Assembly: GCF_000504245.1 (NCBI RefSeq)
Contig: NZ_KI632509.1
Location: 4,305,502 to 4,369,501 of the forward strand
DNA length: 64,000 nucleotides
Reading direction: 5' to 3'
Source: Haloechinothrix halophila YIM 93223
GTDB taxonomy: Bacteria > Actinomycetota > Actinomycetes > Mycobacteriales > Pseudonocardiaceae
Part shown: piece after piece, positions 9,658 to 19,684 of the stretch
Layout: each line of letters begins with the position of its first letter
Position numbering within the stretch: position 1 is the stretch's first letter
Notes under the pieces: model-generated
The model's input: the letters and a program-made list of their open reading frames with translations, nothing else
Told to the model about the DNA's origin: nothing
Databases searched by the model: none
Made by a program: the position numbers and the translations under genes

Positions 9658-10410
9658 TCAGCCCCTTGATGCGGGCACAGGTGCTGCCGGGGTCGCGACA
9701 AGCGTGCCGATCCTCTCACCACGCACCGCGCGAGCGATGTTGCCCTCCGTCAAGAGGTTGAACACGATAATGGGCATCTTGTTGTCCATGCACAGCGAGA
9801 ACGCGGTCGAGTCGGCGACCTTGAGACCCTTCTCCAGCGCCTCGGCATGGGTGATCGTCGCGTACATCGTCGCGTCGGGATCGGTCCTGGGATCGGCCGT
9901 GTAGACGCCGTCGACGGCCTTCGCCATGAGCACGACGTCGCAGCCGATCTCCAGCGCCCGCTGCGCCGCCGTGGTGTCGGTGGAGAAGTACGGCAGCCCC
10001 GCGCCGCCGCCGAAGATCACGACTCGGCCCTTCTCCAAGTGACGTTCCGCCTTACGGGGGATGTAGGGCTCGGCGACCTGCCCCATGGTGATCGCGGTCT
10101 GCACCCTGGTCGGCACGCCTTCCTTCTCCAGGAAGTCCTGCAGCGCGAGGCAGTTCATGACGGTGCCGAGCATGCCCATGTAGTCGGCCCTGTCCCGATC
10201 CATGCCACGTTGTTGCAGCTCAGCGCCACGGAAGAAGTTGCCCCCGCCGATCACGACCGCGATCTGCGTGCCGCCCCTGACGACGTCGGCGATCTGGCGG
10301 GCCACGTCGTGCACGACGTCGGGATCGACACCGACCGCGCCACCGCCGAACATCTCACCGCCCAGCTTGAGCAGGACTCGCCGGTAGCCGCCAGGCTGAT
10401 CTGTCGTCAC
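9658..10410 (-). CDS. pyrH: UMP kinase
   Basis: A 250-residue PyrH that phosphorylates UMP to UDP in pyrimidine synthesis. The amino acid kinase fold is clear from [11 protein letters not shown] near the start, [10 protein letters not shown], and the C-terminal [17 protein letters not shown]. The start is set to GTG 10410 (VTTDQPGG) because a strong AGGAGG lies 6 bases upstream; the open frame extends 24 codons further but into the hairpin that ends the tsf transcript. UMP kinases of this type are hexameric and usually regulated by GTP and UTP. Confidence 0.96.
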   Translation of the reverse strand: MTTDQPGGYRRVLLKLGGEMFGGGAVGVDPDVVHDVARQIADVVRGGTQIAVVIGGGNFFRGAELQQRGMDRDRADYMGMLGTVMNCLALQDFLEKEGVPTRVQTAITMGQVAEPYIPRKAERHLEKGRVVIFGGGAGLPYFSTDTTAAQRALEIGCDVVLMAKAVDGVYTADPRTDPDATMYATITHAEALEKGLKVADSTAFSLCMDNKMPIIVFNLLTEGNIARAVRGERIGTLVATPAAPVPASRG

Positions 10411-10444
10411 GCTTCCTCCTGTGCTTGCCCGACCCCGTTCATGA

Positions 10445-10482
10445 TTGTGCCCCGTCCCCCAGTGCGCGGGGACGGGGCACAA
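10445..10482 (-). terminator. 15-bp perfect hairpin between tsf and pyrH
   Basis: Arms 10445-10459 and 10468-10482 are exact complements around an 8-base loop. On the minus strand this follows tsf (stop at 10520) and precedes the pyrH ribosome site. No T run follows, so it could be a GC-only terminator of the kind frequent in actinomycetes, a transcript-end stabiliser, or a partial attenuator between rpsB-tsf and pyrH-frr. Confidence 0.7.
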
Positions 10483-10519
10483 ACGTTACTCAACGGCTTG
10501 CTGCGCCGTGATCACCGGT

Positions 10520-11344
10520 TCAGGCCTGGCCGACCTCGAACCGCACGAACCGCGTAACCGTGGCGCCTGCCTCGTCAAGCAGCTGCTTGACGGTCTTCTT
10601 GCTGTCGGTCACCGACGGCTGCTCCAGCAGCACGTTGTCCTTGTAGTAAGCGTTGACCTTGCCCTCGACGATCTTGGGAAGGGCGCGCTCCGGCTTGCCC
10701 TCCTCCTTGGCCGTCTGCTCGGCGATGCTCTTCTCCTTCTCGATGACGTCCGCGGGGACGTCATCGCGGGAGAGGTACTTCGCCCGCAGCGCGGCCACCT
10801 GCATCGCGGCACCACGCGCGGCCTCGGCGGCGGCGTCGCCCTCGCCGGTGTACTCAACGAGCACGCCGACGGCTGGCGGCAGCCCCGCGCCCCTGCGGTG
10901 CAGGTAGGTCTCGACGGTGCCTTCGAAGTACGCGGCCTTCTTCAGCTCCAGCTTCTCGCCGATCTTGGCCGACAGCGCCTGGATCGCGGCATCGACCGTG
11001 CCGCCGTCCAGCTCGGCTGCCTTGACCTGCTCGACGTCCGTTGCCTTGGCGGTGCGCGTGACCTCGACGATCTTGTCGGCGAGCGCGACGAACTCGTCGT
11101 TCTTGGCGACGAAGTCCGTCTCCGAGTTCAGCTCGATCAGCGCGCCGCCGCCACCGGCGACGAGACCCTCGGCAGTGGCCCGCTCGGCACGCTTGCCGAC
11201 GTCCTTGGCGCCCTTGATGCGCAGGAACTCGACCGCTTTGTCGAAGTCGCCGTCGTTCTCCTCGAGCGCCTTCTTGCAGTCCATCATGCCGGAGCCGGTC
11301 GTGTCGCGGAGACGCTTGACGTCAGCCGCGGAGTAGTTCGCCAT
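10520..11344 (-). CDS. tsf: Elongation factor Ts
   Basis: A 274-residue EF-Ts, the nucleotide exchange factor of EF-Tu. The N-terminal UBA-like domain (about 1-55) contains the typical [19 protein letters not shown] stretch. Two dimerisation-like core domains follow, with [17 protein letters not shown] near residue 75. It lies 38 bases after rpsB, as in most bacteria, and is separated from pyrH by a 15-bp perfect hairpin. Confidence 0.98.
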   Translation of the reverse strand: MANYSAADVKRLRDTTGSGMMDCKKALEENDGDFDKAVEFLRIKGAKDVGKRAERATAEGLVAGGGGALIELNSETDFVAKNDEFVALADKIVEVTRTAKATDVEQVKAAELDGGTVDAAIQALSAKIGEKLELKKAAYFEGTVETYLHRRGAGLPPAVGVLVEYTGEGDAAAEAARGAAMQVAALRAKYLSRDDVPADVIEKEKSIAEQTAKEEGKPERALPKIVEGKVNAYYKDNVLLEQPSVTDSKKTVKQLLDEAGATVTRFVRFEVGQA

Positions 11345-11382
11345 CGTGGTTGTTCCCGTTCCTCTCGATGCTGTGGTGGCGA

Positions 11383-12267
11383 TCAGGACCCAGTGGTCTG
11401 CTCTTGCTTGGCTGCGGCGTCCGCGTCGGCGGTCTCGTCCGGCTTGGCGACGGCATCGGCGGCGTCGGCGGCGTCATCCTTGCCCGCGAGCAGTTCCTTC
11501 TCCCACTCAGCGAGCGGCTCGTCGGTGGCGACACCGGCCTCCGGCTTCTCCTCGCCCTCGGCGGCACCGTTGCGGGCGCCGGAACGAGCCAGCAGACCAG
11601 CGGCAGCGGCCTCGGCAACAACCTTGGTCAGCAGCGCGGCCGACCGGATGGCGTCGTCGTTGCCCGGGATCGGGTAGTCGACCTCGTCCGGGTCGCAGTT
11701 GGTGTCGAGCACCGCCACGACCGGGATGCCCAGCTTGCGGGCCTCGCCAACGGCGATGTGCTCCTTCTTGGTGTCGACGATCCACACCGCGCTCGGCACC
11801 CTGGACATGTCGCGGATACCGCCGAGCGTGCGCTCCAGCTTGTCCTTCTCACGGGTCAGCGTGAGGATCTCCCGCTTGGTGAGCCCCTGGAAGCCGCCGG
11901 TCTGCTCCATCGACTCCAGTTCCTTGAGCCGCTGCAGCCGCTTGTGCACGGTCTGGAAGTTGGTGAGCATCCCGCCGAGCCAGCGCTGGTTGACGAACGG
12001 CATGCCGACGCGCAGCGCCTCGTTGGCGATGGCTTCCTGTGCCTGCTTCTTCGTGCCGACGAACAGGATCGACCCGCCGTGCGCGACCGTCTCCTTGACG
12101 AACTCGAACGCCTTGTCGATGTAGGTCAGCGTCTGCTGCAGGTCGATGATGTAGATGCCGTTGCGCTCGGTGAGGATGTAGCGCTTCATCTTGGGGTTCC
12201 AGCGCCTGGTCTGGTGCCCGAAGTGCACACCGGAGTCCAGGAGCTGCTTCATGGTGACGACGGCCAT
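11383..12267 (-). CDS. rpsB: 30S ribosomal protein S2
   Basis: A 294-residue S2, from ATG 12267 ([20 protein letters not shown]), chosen because homologues begin here and an AAAGAGGT site lies upstream; the open frame runs 73 codons further upstream without homology. The core ends around residue 230. The last 60 or so residues form an Ala-, Glu- and Lys-rich low-complexity tail (ending [11 protein letters not shown]), typical of actinobacterial S2 proteins. It heads the rpsB-tsf operon after a long untranslated leader. Confidence 0.97.
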   Translation of the reverse strand: MAVVTMKQLLDSGVHFGHQTRRWNPKMKRYILTERNGIYIIDLQQTLTYIDKAFEFVKETVAHGGSILFVGTKKQAQEAIANEALRVGMPFVNQRWLGGMLTNFQTVHKRLQRLKELESMEQTGGFQGLTKREILTLTREKDKLERTLGGIRDMSRVPSAVWIVDTKKEHIAVGEARKLGIPVVAVLDTNCDPDEVDYPIPGNDDAIRSAALLTKVVAEAAAAGLLARSGARNGAAEGEEKPEAGVATDEPLAEWEKELLAGKDDAADAADAVAKPDETADADAAAKQEQTTGS

Positions 12268-12661
12268 GACCGAAAGCACCTCTTTGGCGTCTCGGCGGTG
12301 CGCCTGCGCACCGCCTGTGTCGGTTGTCGCGGCTGCCGGGTGGTCAGCCGCCCTGGTGCGGTGCCGGTGCCCTGACCCCGAGGATGTCCCCGGGGACCGC
12401 AGGACGCCGTGGCCGGCTTGGGTGCCTTCGCACCTGCCGGACCGCGCACACGCACGCGAAGTCAATCCGCGCAAGGCGGACCGCATGGCTTAGTGTACGC
12501 GGGGTGTCACGGCCGTTGAGCAGCGGATAGGCCTGCGCGAGTTGTTCCCATCCCCCGGACGTGTCGCCGTCGTGGATGCGGCTGGCGCCATCGGCGTGCG
12601 AAGTTATCCCCATTTCCACGGGAGCCTGCCATGACGGGTTCTGGCGGGCCACGGTACGGGC
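12268..12661. other. 394-base gene-free region: rpsB leader and divergent promoter space
   Basis: This gap separates divergent rpsB (minus) and the M23 peptidase gene (plus). On the minus strand, TACACT near 12498-12493 is a possible -10 element, which would give an rpsB leader of about 220 bases. Within it lies a strong hairpin at 12294-12315. S2 leaders act in autoregulation in some bacteria; whether this one does is inference. I see no convincing small gene here. Confidence 0.4.
12294..12315 (-). promoter_or_regulatory. Hairpin in the rpsB leader
   Basis: Ten-base arms GGCGGTGCGC and GCGCACCGCC are exact complements with only two bases between them (in practice about 9 bp with a 4-base loop). 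The hairpin lies 27 bases upstream of the rpsB start, just before the ribosome site, a position suited to translational control. Confidence 0.4.
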
Positions 12662-13222
12662 ATGACGACACGACGACCGCGCATGCCACTGCGTGCCCTG
12701 TTGCTGCTGGTGTTCGGGGTGATGGCGCTGCTTCCGGCGGCGACCCTGTCGCCAGGTGCCTTCGCGACCGAGACTCTCGCCGACAGCGATCGATCGGATC
12801 CACCCCGGTTCGAGTGGCCATTACCGGGCAGACCCGACGTCGTCCGGCCGTTCAGCGCGCCGCTCTCCCCGTTTGGGCCCGGCCACCGGGGCATCGACCT
12901 GGTAGCCAAACCAGGCACGCCGGTGTACGCGGCCAGCGACGGTGTGGTGATCTTCGCTGGAAGGCTCAACAACCGGGGTGTGGTCTCGATCGACCATCAA
13001 CTGCTGCGTACCACATACGAACCGGTGGAACCGGTGGTCACGAAGGGTGAGCAGGTCTATGCGGGCCAGCAGATCGGCACCCTCAGACGCGGCCATCCCG
13101 GCTGCGTACCAGCCTGTCTGCACTGGGGCGTCCGTAGAGGAACGGCACCCACGGAGTACCTCAACCCGCTTCCGCTACTGACCGCGCACACCACGCTCCG
13201 GCTGAAACCATGGCCGGAGTGA
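12662..13222 (+). CDS. Secreted M23 family peptidase (LytM-like)
   Basis: A 186-residue exported protein. The first 35 residues form a signal peptide (Arg-rich start, hydrophobic core RALLLLVFGVMALLPA, probable cleavage after AFA). The M23 domain covers about 65-175 and keeps the zinc residues His75 and Asp79 (GHRGID), His112 and the H-x-W motif at His154 (CLHWGV). These enzymes cut peptide crosslinks in peptidoglycan, or act as inactive activators when ligands are lost; here the ligands are present. Two cysteines (148, 152) could form a disulfide. It is divergent from rpsB and convergent with whiG. Confidence 0.9.
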   Translation: MTTRRPRMPLRALLLLVFGVMALLPAATLSPGAFATETLADSDRSDPPRFEWPLPGRPDVVRPFSAPLSPFGPGHRGIDLVAKPGTPVYAASDGVVIFAGRLNNRGVVSIDHQLLRTTYEPVEPVVTKGEQVYAGQQIGTLRRGHPGCVPACLHWGVRRGTAPTEYLNPLPLLTAHTTLRLKPWPE

Positions 13223-13256
13223 GCCGCGCACCTCCCGGCGAGGCTCGCCTACGTGG

Positions 13257-14180
13257 TCAGACACCAGCCTGCTCGGTCAACTTGGCGCGCAGCCGCAGCA
13301 CCGCCCTGGTGTGCAGTTGGCTCACCCGTGATTCCGTGACGCCGAGGACCTTGCCGATCTCGGCGAGTGTGAGGCTCTCGAAGTAGTAGAGGCTGACCAC
13401 GATCCGGTCGCGCTCGGCGAGCTGCGCGATCGCGTCGGCCAACTGCCTGCGGTTGTCCCTGTCGACCAGCACCGAGACCGGGTCGATCGCGTCATCGTCC
13501 GGCAGCGCGTCGACCAGCGAGCCGGAATCCCGGCCGGCGCCGATCAGCTCCTCGAGCGCGACGACGCTGGTCAGCCGCAGCTGACCGTAGAGGTCCCTGA
13601 GTTCACTGACGGTGTAACCAAGTTCGTCGGCGAGTTCGACATCGGTCGGGGTGCGGTGCAGCCGTCCGCCGAGGCGTTCCAGCGCGCGCTCGACTTCGCG
13701 TGCCCTGCTGCGCACCACCCTGGGAACCCAGTCCTGCGAGCGCAGATCGTCCAGGATCGCGCCCCTGATGCGCTGCATCGCGTAGGTCTCGAACTTCCAG
13801 CCCCTGTCCGGGTCGAACTTCTCGATGGCGTCGACGAGGCCGAAGACACCAGAGCCGATCAGATCCCCGGTGTCGATGTGCGTCGGCAACCCGGTGCCGA
13901 CGCGGCCCGCGACGTACTTCACCAACGGTGCGTAGTGCAGCACCAGCCGATCACGCAGCGCGCGGCTCGGCGAGCAGACGTAGTCACGCCACAGCTCGTC
14001 GATATCAGCGGTGGGGGTGCCGGTGTCGATGTGTCCGTTCCGATCTGTCGCGTGCTCGTCGGGCGGTACCTCGGCGTGTTCCCGCTCGGTCGTCGTGGCC
14101 GGGTTCATGGCCGTCTCAACAACTCGGGACGCCGCCTTGTCACCGATGCGGTCGTCACGCTCGGGGATGGGTTCGGTCAT
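13257..14180 (-). CDS. whiG: RNA polymerase sigma factor, WhiG/FliA type
   Basis: A 307-residue group 3 sigma factor. Region 2 begins near residue 75 ([33 protein letters not shown]), region 3 follows [21 protein letters not shown], and region 4 ends the protein ([25 protein letters not shown]). About 60 acidic, low-complexity residues precede region 2. In Streptomyces WhiG directs the switch from aerial growth to sporulation and is held by the anti-sigma factor RsiG. The start overlaps the end of xerC by 26 bases, so the two are translationally linked in the yraN-yifB-dprA-xerC-whiG run. Confidence 0.93.
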   Translation of the reverse strand: MTEPIPERDDRIGDKAASRVVETAMNPATTTEREHAEVPPDEHATDRNGHIDTGTPTADIDELWRDYVCSPSRALRDRLVLHYAPLVKYVAGRVGTGLPTHIDTGDLIGSGVFGLVDAIEKFDPDRGWKFETYAMQRIRGAILDDLRSQDWVPRVVRSRAREVERALERLGGRLHRTPTDVELADELGYTVSELRDLYGQLRLTSVVALEELIGAGRDSGSLVDALPDDDAIDPVSVLVDRDNRRQLADAIAQLAERDRIVVSLYYFESLTLAEIGKVLGVTESRVSQLHTRAVLRLRAKLTEQAGV

Positions 14181-15306
14181 GTATCGCCTTCAGCCGCTCG
14201 ACGGTCACATGAGTGTAGAGCTGGGTGGTGGCTAGCGTAGCGTGACCAAGTAACTCCTGAACGCTGCGAAGGTCCGCCCCACCGTTGAGCAGGTGCGTCG
14301 CCGCGGAATGCCGTAATCCGTGCGGGCCGATGTCCGCGGCACCAGGCACGGTATCCACCGCGGAGTCCACGATCCTACGGACCGCGCGCTGCCCGATGCG
14401 GCCACCGCGCGCGCCGAGAAACACGGCATTGTCCGCTACCCTCCGTGATTGCTGGTTAGCAGCCCGGGACGAGCCCTCGGAGCCATGCTGGGACGTGGCG
14501 CGGTCGCCCGCCAGTCTGGGTCTGCCATGATCAAGCCACCCCCGTAGGGCCGCGGCCGCCGGTTCCCCGAACGGCACCATGCGCTCTGTTCCTCCCTTGC
14601 CGAGCACCCGCAGCAGGCGCACCGAGAAGTCGATGTCGTCGAGATCGAGACCGCAGAGTTCCGCGACCCTGATGCCGGTCGCATACAGCGTCTCCAGAAT
14701 CGCGTTGTCCCGCAACGCCACCGGGTCCTGCTCGGCGGCCGCCGTGCCGGACGCGCACAGCATCTTCCCCGCCTGATCGGCGCTGAGCACGGCGGGCAGC
14801 GTCCGCCGTGGGCGTGGCGCGAGCACCCGCACGCCGGGATCGGTGTCGAGGTGCCCCGCCCGGTGCGCCCACGCGGTGAACGTGCGCACGGACGCCGTCC
14901 GGCGCGACATGGTGGAGCGGCTGATGCCCGCCGCGTGCTGGGCGGACAACCAGCCGCGGATCTCGCCGATGTCCAGTCCGGTGAGGTCGGCGTCGTCCGG
15001 CACCGGCTCACCACTGGTGTCGTCCGATCCGTTCTCCCCATCGCCAGGGCTGGCCGCCTTCTGGGCGGCGTCAGTCACGCCGTGAAAGCGTGCCAGCAAC
15101 GCCACGACATCGCCCAAGTAGGCGCGCACGGTGTGCTGGGACAGGCCCCGCTCCGCGCTGAGGTGGTGTTCGTAGTCCGCGACGATCGCCGCCGTCGCAC
15201 GCGGCAGCACCGCCCACAACGCGGCAAGACCGGGCGCGTGGACACGCCCATTCCCTCCGTCCCTCGCCATGCTGTTGACGCTGCGCGAGCGGGCCCGCGT
15301 CGTCAA
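14155..15306 (-). CDS. xerC: Tyrosine recombinase XerC
   Basis: A 383-residue tyrosine recombinase resolving chromosome dimers at dif together with XerD. The SAM-like N-terminal domain covers about 40-155, the catalytic domain 170-383, with Arg213, Lys237, the HGLR motif (His329, Arg332), His355 and the nucleophile Tyr364. It is longer than typical XerC (about 300) because of a polar insert at residues 79-110 (Asp, Ser, Gly, Pro rich) and a second at about 266-293. The inserts lie between secondary structure elements, so activity is expected. It starts 6 bases after dprA. Confidence 0.93.
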   Translation of the reverse strand: MTTRARSRSVNSMARDGGNGRVHAPGLAALWAVLPRATAAIVADYEHHLSAERGLSQHTVRAYLGDVVALLARFHGVTDAAQKAASPGDGENGSDDTSGEPVPDDADLTGLDIGEIRGWLSAQHAAGISRSTMSRRTASVRTFTAWAHRAGHLDTDPGVRVLAPRPRRTLPAVLSADQAGKMLCASGTAAAEQDPVALRDNAILETLYATGIRVAELCGLDLDDIDFSVRLLRVLGKGGTERMVPFGEPAAAALRGWLDHGRPRLAGDRATSQHGSEGSSRAANQQSRRVADNAVFLGARGGRIGQRAVRRIVDSAVDTVPGAADIGPHGLRHSAATHLLNGGADLRSVQELLGHATLATTQLYTHVTVERLKAIHDRTHPRA

Positions 15307-15312
15307 GCACCG

Positions 15313-16470
15313 TCAGCCCGTGTCGCACCGTCCGCGACCCGAGCCACGCCGCCACCCGGCCTCGCATCGCTGGCTGAGACCGTCGAGTTCCAACGCACAC
15401 AGCACCGCGCGAGCCTTGGCCACGGGCACGCCCGACTCGGCGGCGATCCACTGGACCGACCGCCCGGCGCGCGGCAGCAGCGCATCGTGCACGCGCAGTG
15501 CGTCGCCACTGAGCCGGTCGGTACCTCGGCGCGGCGGTTCGGCGGGCCTTGCGAGGTCGATGCCGAGCCTGCCGACGTCTTCCAGGACGTCGTCGGCTGT
15601 GGTGACCAGCCTGGCGTCCCCGGAGCGGAGCATCTCGTGGCAGCCGGACGACGTGCGCGACGTGAGCGGCCCTGGCACCGCCATCACCGCCTTGCCGAGC
15701 GTGGCGGCTGTCCCCGCGGTGTTGCGGGCACCGCTGCGCCGGTCGGCCTCCACTACGACCGTGCCCGCGCTCAGCGCCGCGAGCAGCCGGTTGCGCACCA
15801 AGAACCGGTGCCGGGCGGGTGGTGCCGCGTCGGTGTACTCGCTGAGTACGATGCCGCGCTCCGCGATGCGTCGCAGCAGCGTCTGGTGCCCGGCCGGGTA
15901 ACCAGCATCGAGCCCGCAACCGAGCACGGCGGCGCTCACACCGCCTGCCGCGAGTGATCCCCGGTGCGCGGCGCCGTCGATGCCATACGCCGCGCCGGAC
16001 AGCACCGTCACGCCGGACTGGGCGAGGGTGTAGGACCACTCGGCGGCGATGTGTTCGCCGTAGCCGGTCGCGGTGCGGGACCCGACGATGGTGACCGCCC
16101 GATCAAACGCCTCGTTGAGCTGGGCTGGTCCGCGTCCCCACAGCGCGATGGGCCCGGTCATGCCCGCGACGCCGCGTCCGTCAGCTACCCGCAACGACAG
16201 CAACGGCCACTGCGGCCACTCGTCGTCCTCCGGGATGATCAGCCGCATCCCGGCCTCCTGGGTGCGAGCGAGGTCAGCGCCGGTGACTTCGCGGCCGCCG
16301 CGGGCGGTCGTCTCCTTGGCAACGGCGTCCGGCACCGCGCCATCCCGGATCCGGCCCGCGGCCTCGACGGGACCGCACTCCGCGATCAGCGCGGCCACGG
16401 CGGGCGCGGGCGGTTCAGCGACGGCGAGCAGGTACGCCCTGGCGAGCCGGATCTCACTGATGTCGGTCAT
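15313..16470 (-). CDS. dprA: DNA-processing protein DprA
   Basis: A 385-residue DprA (Smf), from ATG 16470, which overlaps the yifB stop as ATGA; the frame is open 34 codons upstream without family similarity. The Rossmann-like DNA-binding core begins near residue 110 and has IVGSRTATGYGEH and LSGAAYGIDGAAH, then LSEYTDAAPPARHRFLVRNR. A winged-helix-like C-terminal segment follows (VHDALLPRAG, SVQWIAAESGVPV). The family loads RecA on incoming single-stranded DNA. Coupling to yifB/comM suggests a DNA-uptake or recombination role, though no competence pilus is visible here. Confidence 0.94.
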   Translation of the reverse strand: MTDISEIRLARAYLLAVAEPPAPAVAALIAECGPVEAAGRIRDGAVPDAVAKETTARGGREVTGADLARTQEAGMRLIIPEDDEWPQWPLLSLRVADGRGVAGMTGPIALWGRGPAQLNEAFDRAVTIVGSRTATGYGEHIAAEWSYTLAQSGVTVLSGAAYGIDGAAHRGSLAAGGVSAAVLGCGLDAGYPAGHQTLLRRIAERGIVLSEYTDAAPPARHRFLVRNRLLAALSAGTVVVEADRRSGARNTAGTAATLGKAVMAVPGPLTSRTSSGCHEMLRSGDARLVTTADDVLEDVGRLGIDLARPAEPPRRGTDRLSGDALRVHDALLPRAGRSVQWIAAESGVPVAKARAVLCALELDGLSQRCEAGWRRGSGRGRCDTG

Positions 16471-17978
16471 GCCGCCGCCCTGTCTCGCAGGTCCATCGCC
16501 GCCGCCACTTCGTCTGCCCCTGGTCTGCCGCGGCCGGCAAGGTCGGTCAGCGTCCAAGCGAGCCGAAGACACTTGTCCGCACCACGAGCCGTGAGAAATC
16601 CGCGTCGCAAGCCGCGGTCAAGCAGCGCGGTAGCGTCGGGACTCGGGGCGACGGTGGTACGCAGCCGAGGTCCGGGCACGTCGGCATTGGTCCGCCAGCC
16701 GTGTTCCGACCAGCGCTGTCGCGCCCGGTCCCGTGCCGCGACAACCCGCTCGCGGACCGTCGCGGTCGATTCGGGCTGCTCGGCGAGAGCATCGTGCATG
16801 GTCTTGACCGGGTGCATCGGGACGGTGATATCGACTCGGTCCAGCAGCGGCCCGGACAGTTTGCCGAAGTAGCGCCGTCGCGCCATCGCTGAGCAGGTGC
16901 ATTCCGCTTCGTGGCGTGGCGCGCACGGGCACGGGTTCGTCGCCATCACGAGCTGGAAACGTGCCGGGTAGGTCACGACGCCGCGCGCCCTTGCGAGCCG
17001 GACCTCACCCTCCTCCAGCGCGGTGCGCAGCGAATCAAGGCGGTTGGCGCCAAACTCACAACTCTCATCAAGAAAGAGCACGCCACGATGAGCCTTGCTG
17101 ACCGCCCCCGGCGCAGCGAGCTGTGATCCGCCACCGATCAGCGCCGCGGTCGAGATGGAGTGGTGCGGCGCGATGAACGGTGGCGTTCGTACCAGCGGTG
17201 CATCCGCTGCGAGCGAACCGCCGACGGAGTGCACCGCCGTCACCTCAAGGGCCTCGCCGGTCGACAGCGGCGGCAGCAGGCCAGGCAGGCGTCGCGCCAG
17301 CAGAGTCTTGCCTACGCCCGGCGGACCAATCAGGAGTATGTGGTGGCCGCCAGCCGCCGCGACCTCCATCGCCCAGCGCGCTTCCGGCTGACCTCTGACG
17401 TCGGAGAGGTCGGCGATCTCGTGCTCGACCGGCTCGCGTGGCTCCGGCGCGGGCCGCAGCGTCACGACATCACGACACCAGGCAAGGACTTCGGCGAGAC
17501 TGCCCGCGCCCAGTACCTCGACTCCATCGACGAGACCGGCTTCGGCCAGCGTGTCGTGCGGCACGACGACCCGGCGAAAACCGTGGTCGCGAGCGCCGAA
17601 CACACTCGGCAGCACGCCGCGCACCGGCCGGATCCTGCCGTCGAGCGCAAGTTCACCGAGCAGCACGGTGCCCGCGAGCTTCCCGGCTGGCACGGTGCCC
17701 GCCGCCGCGAGCACCGCCAGTGCGATGCCCAGGTCGTAAGCGGAGCCGACCTTGGGCAGATTCGCCGGGGACAGCCCAAGCGTCACCTTCCTGGCTGGCC
17801 AGTCGCAGCGGGAGTTGCGCACGGCGGAGCGAACCCTGTCCTTGGCTTCGCGCAGCCCGGTATCGGGCAGCCCGACGAGCGTCGTGCCGGGTAGGCCGAC
17901 ACCGATATCGGCCTCGATCTCTACCGGAACGCCGCGCACGCCGAACAGCGCCATGGACCACACCCGTGCGATCGGCAT
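16467..17978 (-). CDS. comM: YifB/ComM family Mg-chelatase-like AAA+ ATPase
   Basis: A 503-residue YifB-family protein, from ATG 17978 (MPIARVWSMALFGVRG), which overlaps the yraN stop by one base (TGATG). The N-terminal domain carries the GLPGTTLVGLPDT signature. A Walker A motif (GPPGVGKT) follows at about residue 220, then the Cys-rich segment NPCPCAPRHEAECTC and a C-terminal Mg-chelatase-like domain. ComM homologues are hexameric helicases that promote branch migration during integration of transformed DNA. Cotranscription with yraN and dprA is typical of bacteria. Confidence 0.94.
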   Translation of the reverse strand: MPIARVWSMALFGVRGVPVEIEADIGVGLPGTTLVGLPDTGLREAKDRVRSAVRNSRCDWPARKVTLGLSPANLPKVGSAYDLGIALAVLAAAGTVPAGKLAGTVLLGELALDGRIRPVRGVLPSVFGARDHGFRRVVVPHDTLAEAGLVDGVEVLGAGSLAEVLAWCRDVVTLRPAPEPREPVEHEIADLSDVRGQPEARWAMEVAAAGGHHILLIGPPGVGKTLLARRLPGLLPPLSTGEALEVTAVHSVGGSLAADAPLVRTPPFIAPHHSISTAALIGGGSQLAAPGAVSKAHRGVLFLDESCEFGANRLDSLRTALEEGEVRLARARGVVTYPARFQLVMATNPCPCAPRHEAECTCSAMARRRYFGKLSGPLLDRVDITVPMHPVKTMHDALAEQPESTATVRERVVAARDRARQRWSEHGWRTNADVPGPRLRTTVAPSPDATALLDRGLRRGFLTARGADKCLRLAWTLTDLAGRGRPGADEVAAAMDLRDRAAA

Positions 17979-18355
17979 CAGAACGCACCCTCGATGTGCT
18001 CCAGCCACGCCTGCCCGTCCTCGTCGAACAGCACACTGATCACGTCGAACCGGACCGGTCCCCACGGGCGGTGATACGTGCACTGCCATTGCTGGGCGAG
18101 CCTGCGAATGCGGGCGATCTTGGTGCGAGTCACCGACTCGGCGGGGACGCCGAAGCCCGTCCCGGAGCGGGTCTTGACCTCGCAGACGATCAGGAGCGTG
18201 CCGCGCGAGGCGATGATGTCCAGTTCGCCCGCTCTGCTCCGCCAGTTTCGAGCCAGCACCGTGCAGCCCTGCTGCTCCAGGTGTTGCGCCGCGAGATCCT
18301 CACCTTCGCGTCCCAACTCCTGCTGCGTGGCGCCCGTGCGCCGGTCGACTGCCAT
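17978..18355 (-). CDS. YraN/UPF0102 family endonuclease-fold protein
   Basis: A 125-residue UPF0102 protein. The restriction-endonuclease-like core is visible: E in GREGEDLAAQHLE, the central GELDIIASRG, and CEVKTRSGTGFG (E-x-K motif). The family is thought to process Holliday-junction-type DNA, but biochemical evidence is limited. It heads the yraN-yifB-dprA-xerC-whiG run and overlaps yifB by one base. The start (MAVDRRTGATQQELGREGE) fits homologues. A 190-base gap separates it from the upstream DUF2469 gene. Confidence 0.92.
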   Translation of the reverse strand: MAVDRRTGATQQELGREGEDLAAQHLEQQGCTVLARNWRSRAGELDIIASRGTLLIVCEVKTRSGTGFGVPAESVTRTKIARIRRLAQQWQCTYHRPWGPVRFDVISVLFDEDGQAWLEHIEGAF

Positions 18356-18545
18356 CGCCTACCCCCAGTTCGTGACCCGTCATGTGTGGCCACACCACGG
18401 TCACGCGGCGATGGGTGCGAAACCAGACCGATTTCGCGGCTGTGGACAACTCAGCGCGGTGGATGAGCTGGTGCGTTAACCATCAGTCAACGAGGAGGCC
18501 GGGCCAGCAGACGACCAACGAGAGGCCGCGCCGTGGCACGAACAA

Positions 18546-18869
18546 TCAGCCAGCGAAGGGACCGTCCTCCGGCAAGCGGAGGTCCGGTTTGTCGAGTTCT
18601 TCGACGTTGACGTCCTTGAAGGTGATCACCCGGACGTTCTTCACGAAGCGTGCGGGCCGGTACATATCCCAAACCCAGGCGTCGGACATGCTGACCTCGA
18701 AGTACACCTCGCCACCCGCGTCGCGGACCTGCACGTCCACCGCGTTGGCCAGGTAAAACCGCCGCTCGGTCTCGACGACGTACGTGAACTGGCTGACGAT
18801 GTCGCGGTACTCCCGGTAGAGCGAGAGCTCCATCTCCGTCTCGTACTTCTCGAGATCCTCCGCGCTCAT
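18546..18869 (-). CDS. DUF2469 family protein
   Basis: A 107-residue protein, from ATG 18869 ([23 protein letters not shown]), with an ATGA overlap to the rnhB stop. It matches DUF2469, a family of almost invariant sequence found across Actinobacteria next to rnhB. The conserved motifs [15 protein letters not shown] and [13 protein letters not shown] are present. The role is unknown; the strong conservation and fixed position beside rnhB suggest a core nucleic-acid or envelope function, but that is inference. Confidence 0.9.
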   Translation of the reverse strand: MSAEDLEKYETEMELSLYREYRDIVSQFTYVVETERRFYLANAVDVQVRDAGGEVYFEVSMSDAWVWDMYRPARFVKNVRVITFKDVNVEELDKPDLRLPEDGPFAG

Positions 18870-19684
18870 CGTGCTGGTGTCCCTCCCGCCTGCAAGTCGG
18901 CTGTCGTCTCCTCGATCCGTCCATTCTGACTCACGGCGTCCTCGGCAGCACGGAGCGGCCCCGAGGCCACCGCGCGCACCGACGCGGCGCTCCGCAACAC
19001 CCGCCGCGGCACCGCCGCGCCGTGATCTCGCCCAGCCATGGCGACATTGGCGAACGACCAACGGTGCATGTCGCACGGTCCGTACTCGGTGAGCGCGGCG
19101 GTGTGATCGCCGGTGCTGTAACCCTTGTGCACATCAAAACCGTACATCGGGAACCGATCGTGCAGATCGACCATGATGCGATCGCGGGTGACCTTCGCGA
19201 GCACCGAGGCGGCGGCGACGCACGCCGCGACCCGGTCGCCCTTGCGCACCGGCATATTCGGTGCGGTCAGCCCTGGCACCCGGAACCCGTCGGTGAGCAC
19301 GTAACCGGGGTGCCGGTCCAGCCGTGCCACCGCCCGCCGCATGCCTGCGATGTTGGCCGCGTGCACGCCGTCGGCGTCTACTTCATCCGGCGGGATGACG
19401 ACGACAGCGAACGTGACCGCCCGCGCCAGCACCTGGTCATAGATCCGCTCCCGTGCGGCGGGCGTGAGCAGTTTGGAGTCGGTCAGATCAGCGAACCGGG
19501 CGCCGTCACCGGTCCGCAACACGCAGGCCGCGACGACGAGCGGGCCGGCACAGGCACCCCTGCCCGCCTCGTCGACCCCGGCGACCGGACCGAGCCCACG
19601 CCGATCGAGCGCGCCCTGCAGGCCCCAACTCCCCGAGTCGTACCGGATCGGCACGCGCGCGGGACGCAACGCCGTAACCGTCAC
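18866..19684 (-). CDS. rnhB: Ribonuclease HII
   Basis: A 272-residue RNase HII, which removes RNA from RNA-DNA hybrids, including single misinserted ribonucleotides. The start is GTG 19684, forming a GTGA overlap with the upstream lepB stop; the frame continues upstream only as a shadow of lepB. The motif [15 protein letters not shown] holds the first catalytic Asp-Glu pair (DEAGRG), LTDSKLL follows, and [17 protein letters not shown] is conserved. The last 50 residues (after MHRWSFANV) are an Ala- and Arg-rich tail beyond the usual family end. Confidence 0.95.
   Translation of the reverse strand: MTVTALRPARVPIRYDSGSWGLQGALDRRGLGPVAGVDEAGRGACAGPLVVAACVLRTGDGARFADLTDSKLLTPAARERIYDQVLARAVTFAVVVIPPDEVDADGVHAANIAGMRRAVARLDRHPGYVLTDGFRVPGLTAPNMPVRKGDRVAACVAAASVLAKVTRDRIMVDLHDRFPMYGFDVHKGYSTGDHTAALTEYGPCDMHRWSFANVAMAGRDHGAAVPRRVLRSAASVRAVASGPLRAAEDAVSQNGRIEETTADLQAGGTPAR

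Noticed and set aside
12268-12486. 73-codon N-terminal extension of S2
   Set aside because: S2 homologues begin at [10 protein letters not shown], a ribosome site precedes 12267, and the upstream part is Arg- and Gly-rich without similarity.
13230-13256. Terminator between the M23 and whiG genes
   Set aside because: Only a 5-bp GGCGA/TCGCC hairpin is visible, too weak to claim.
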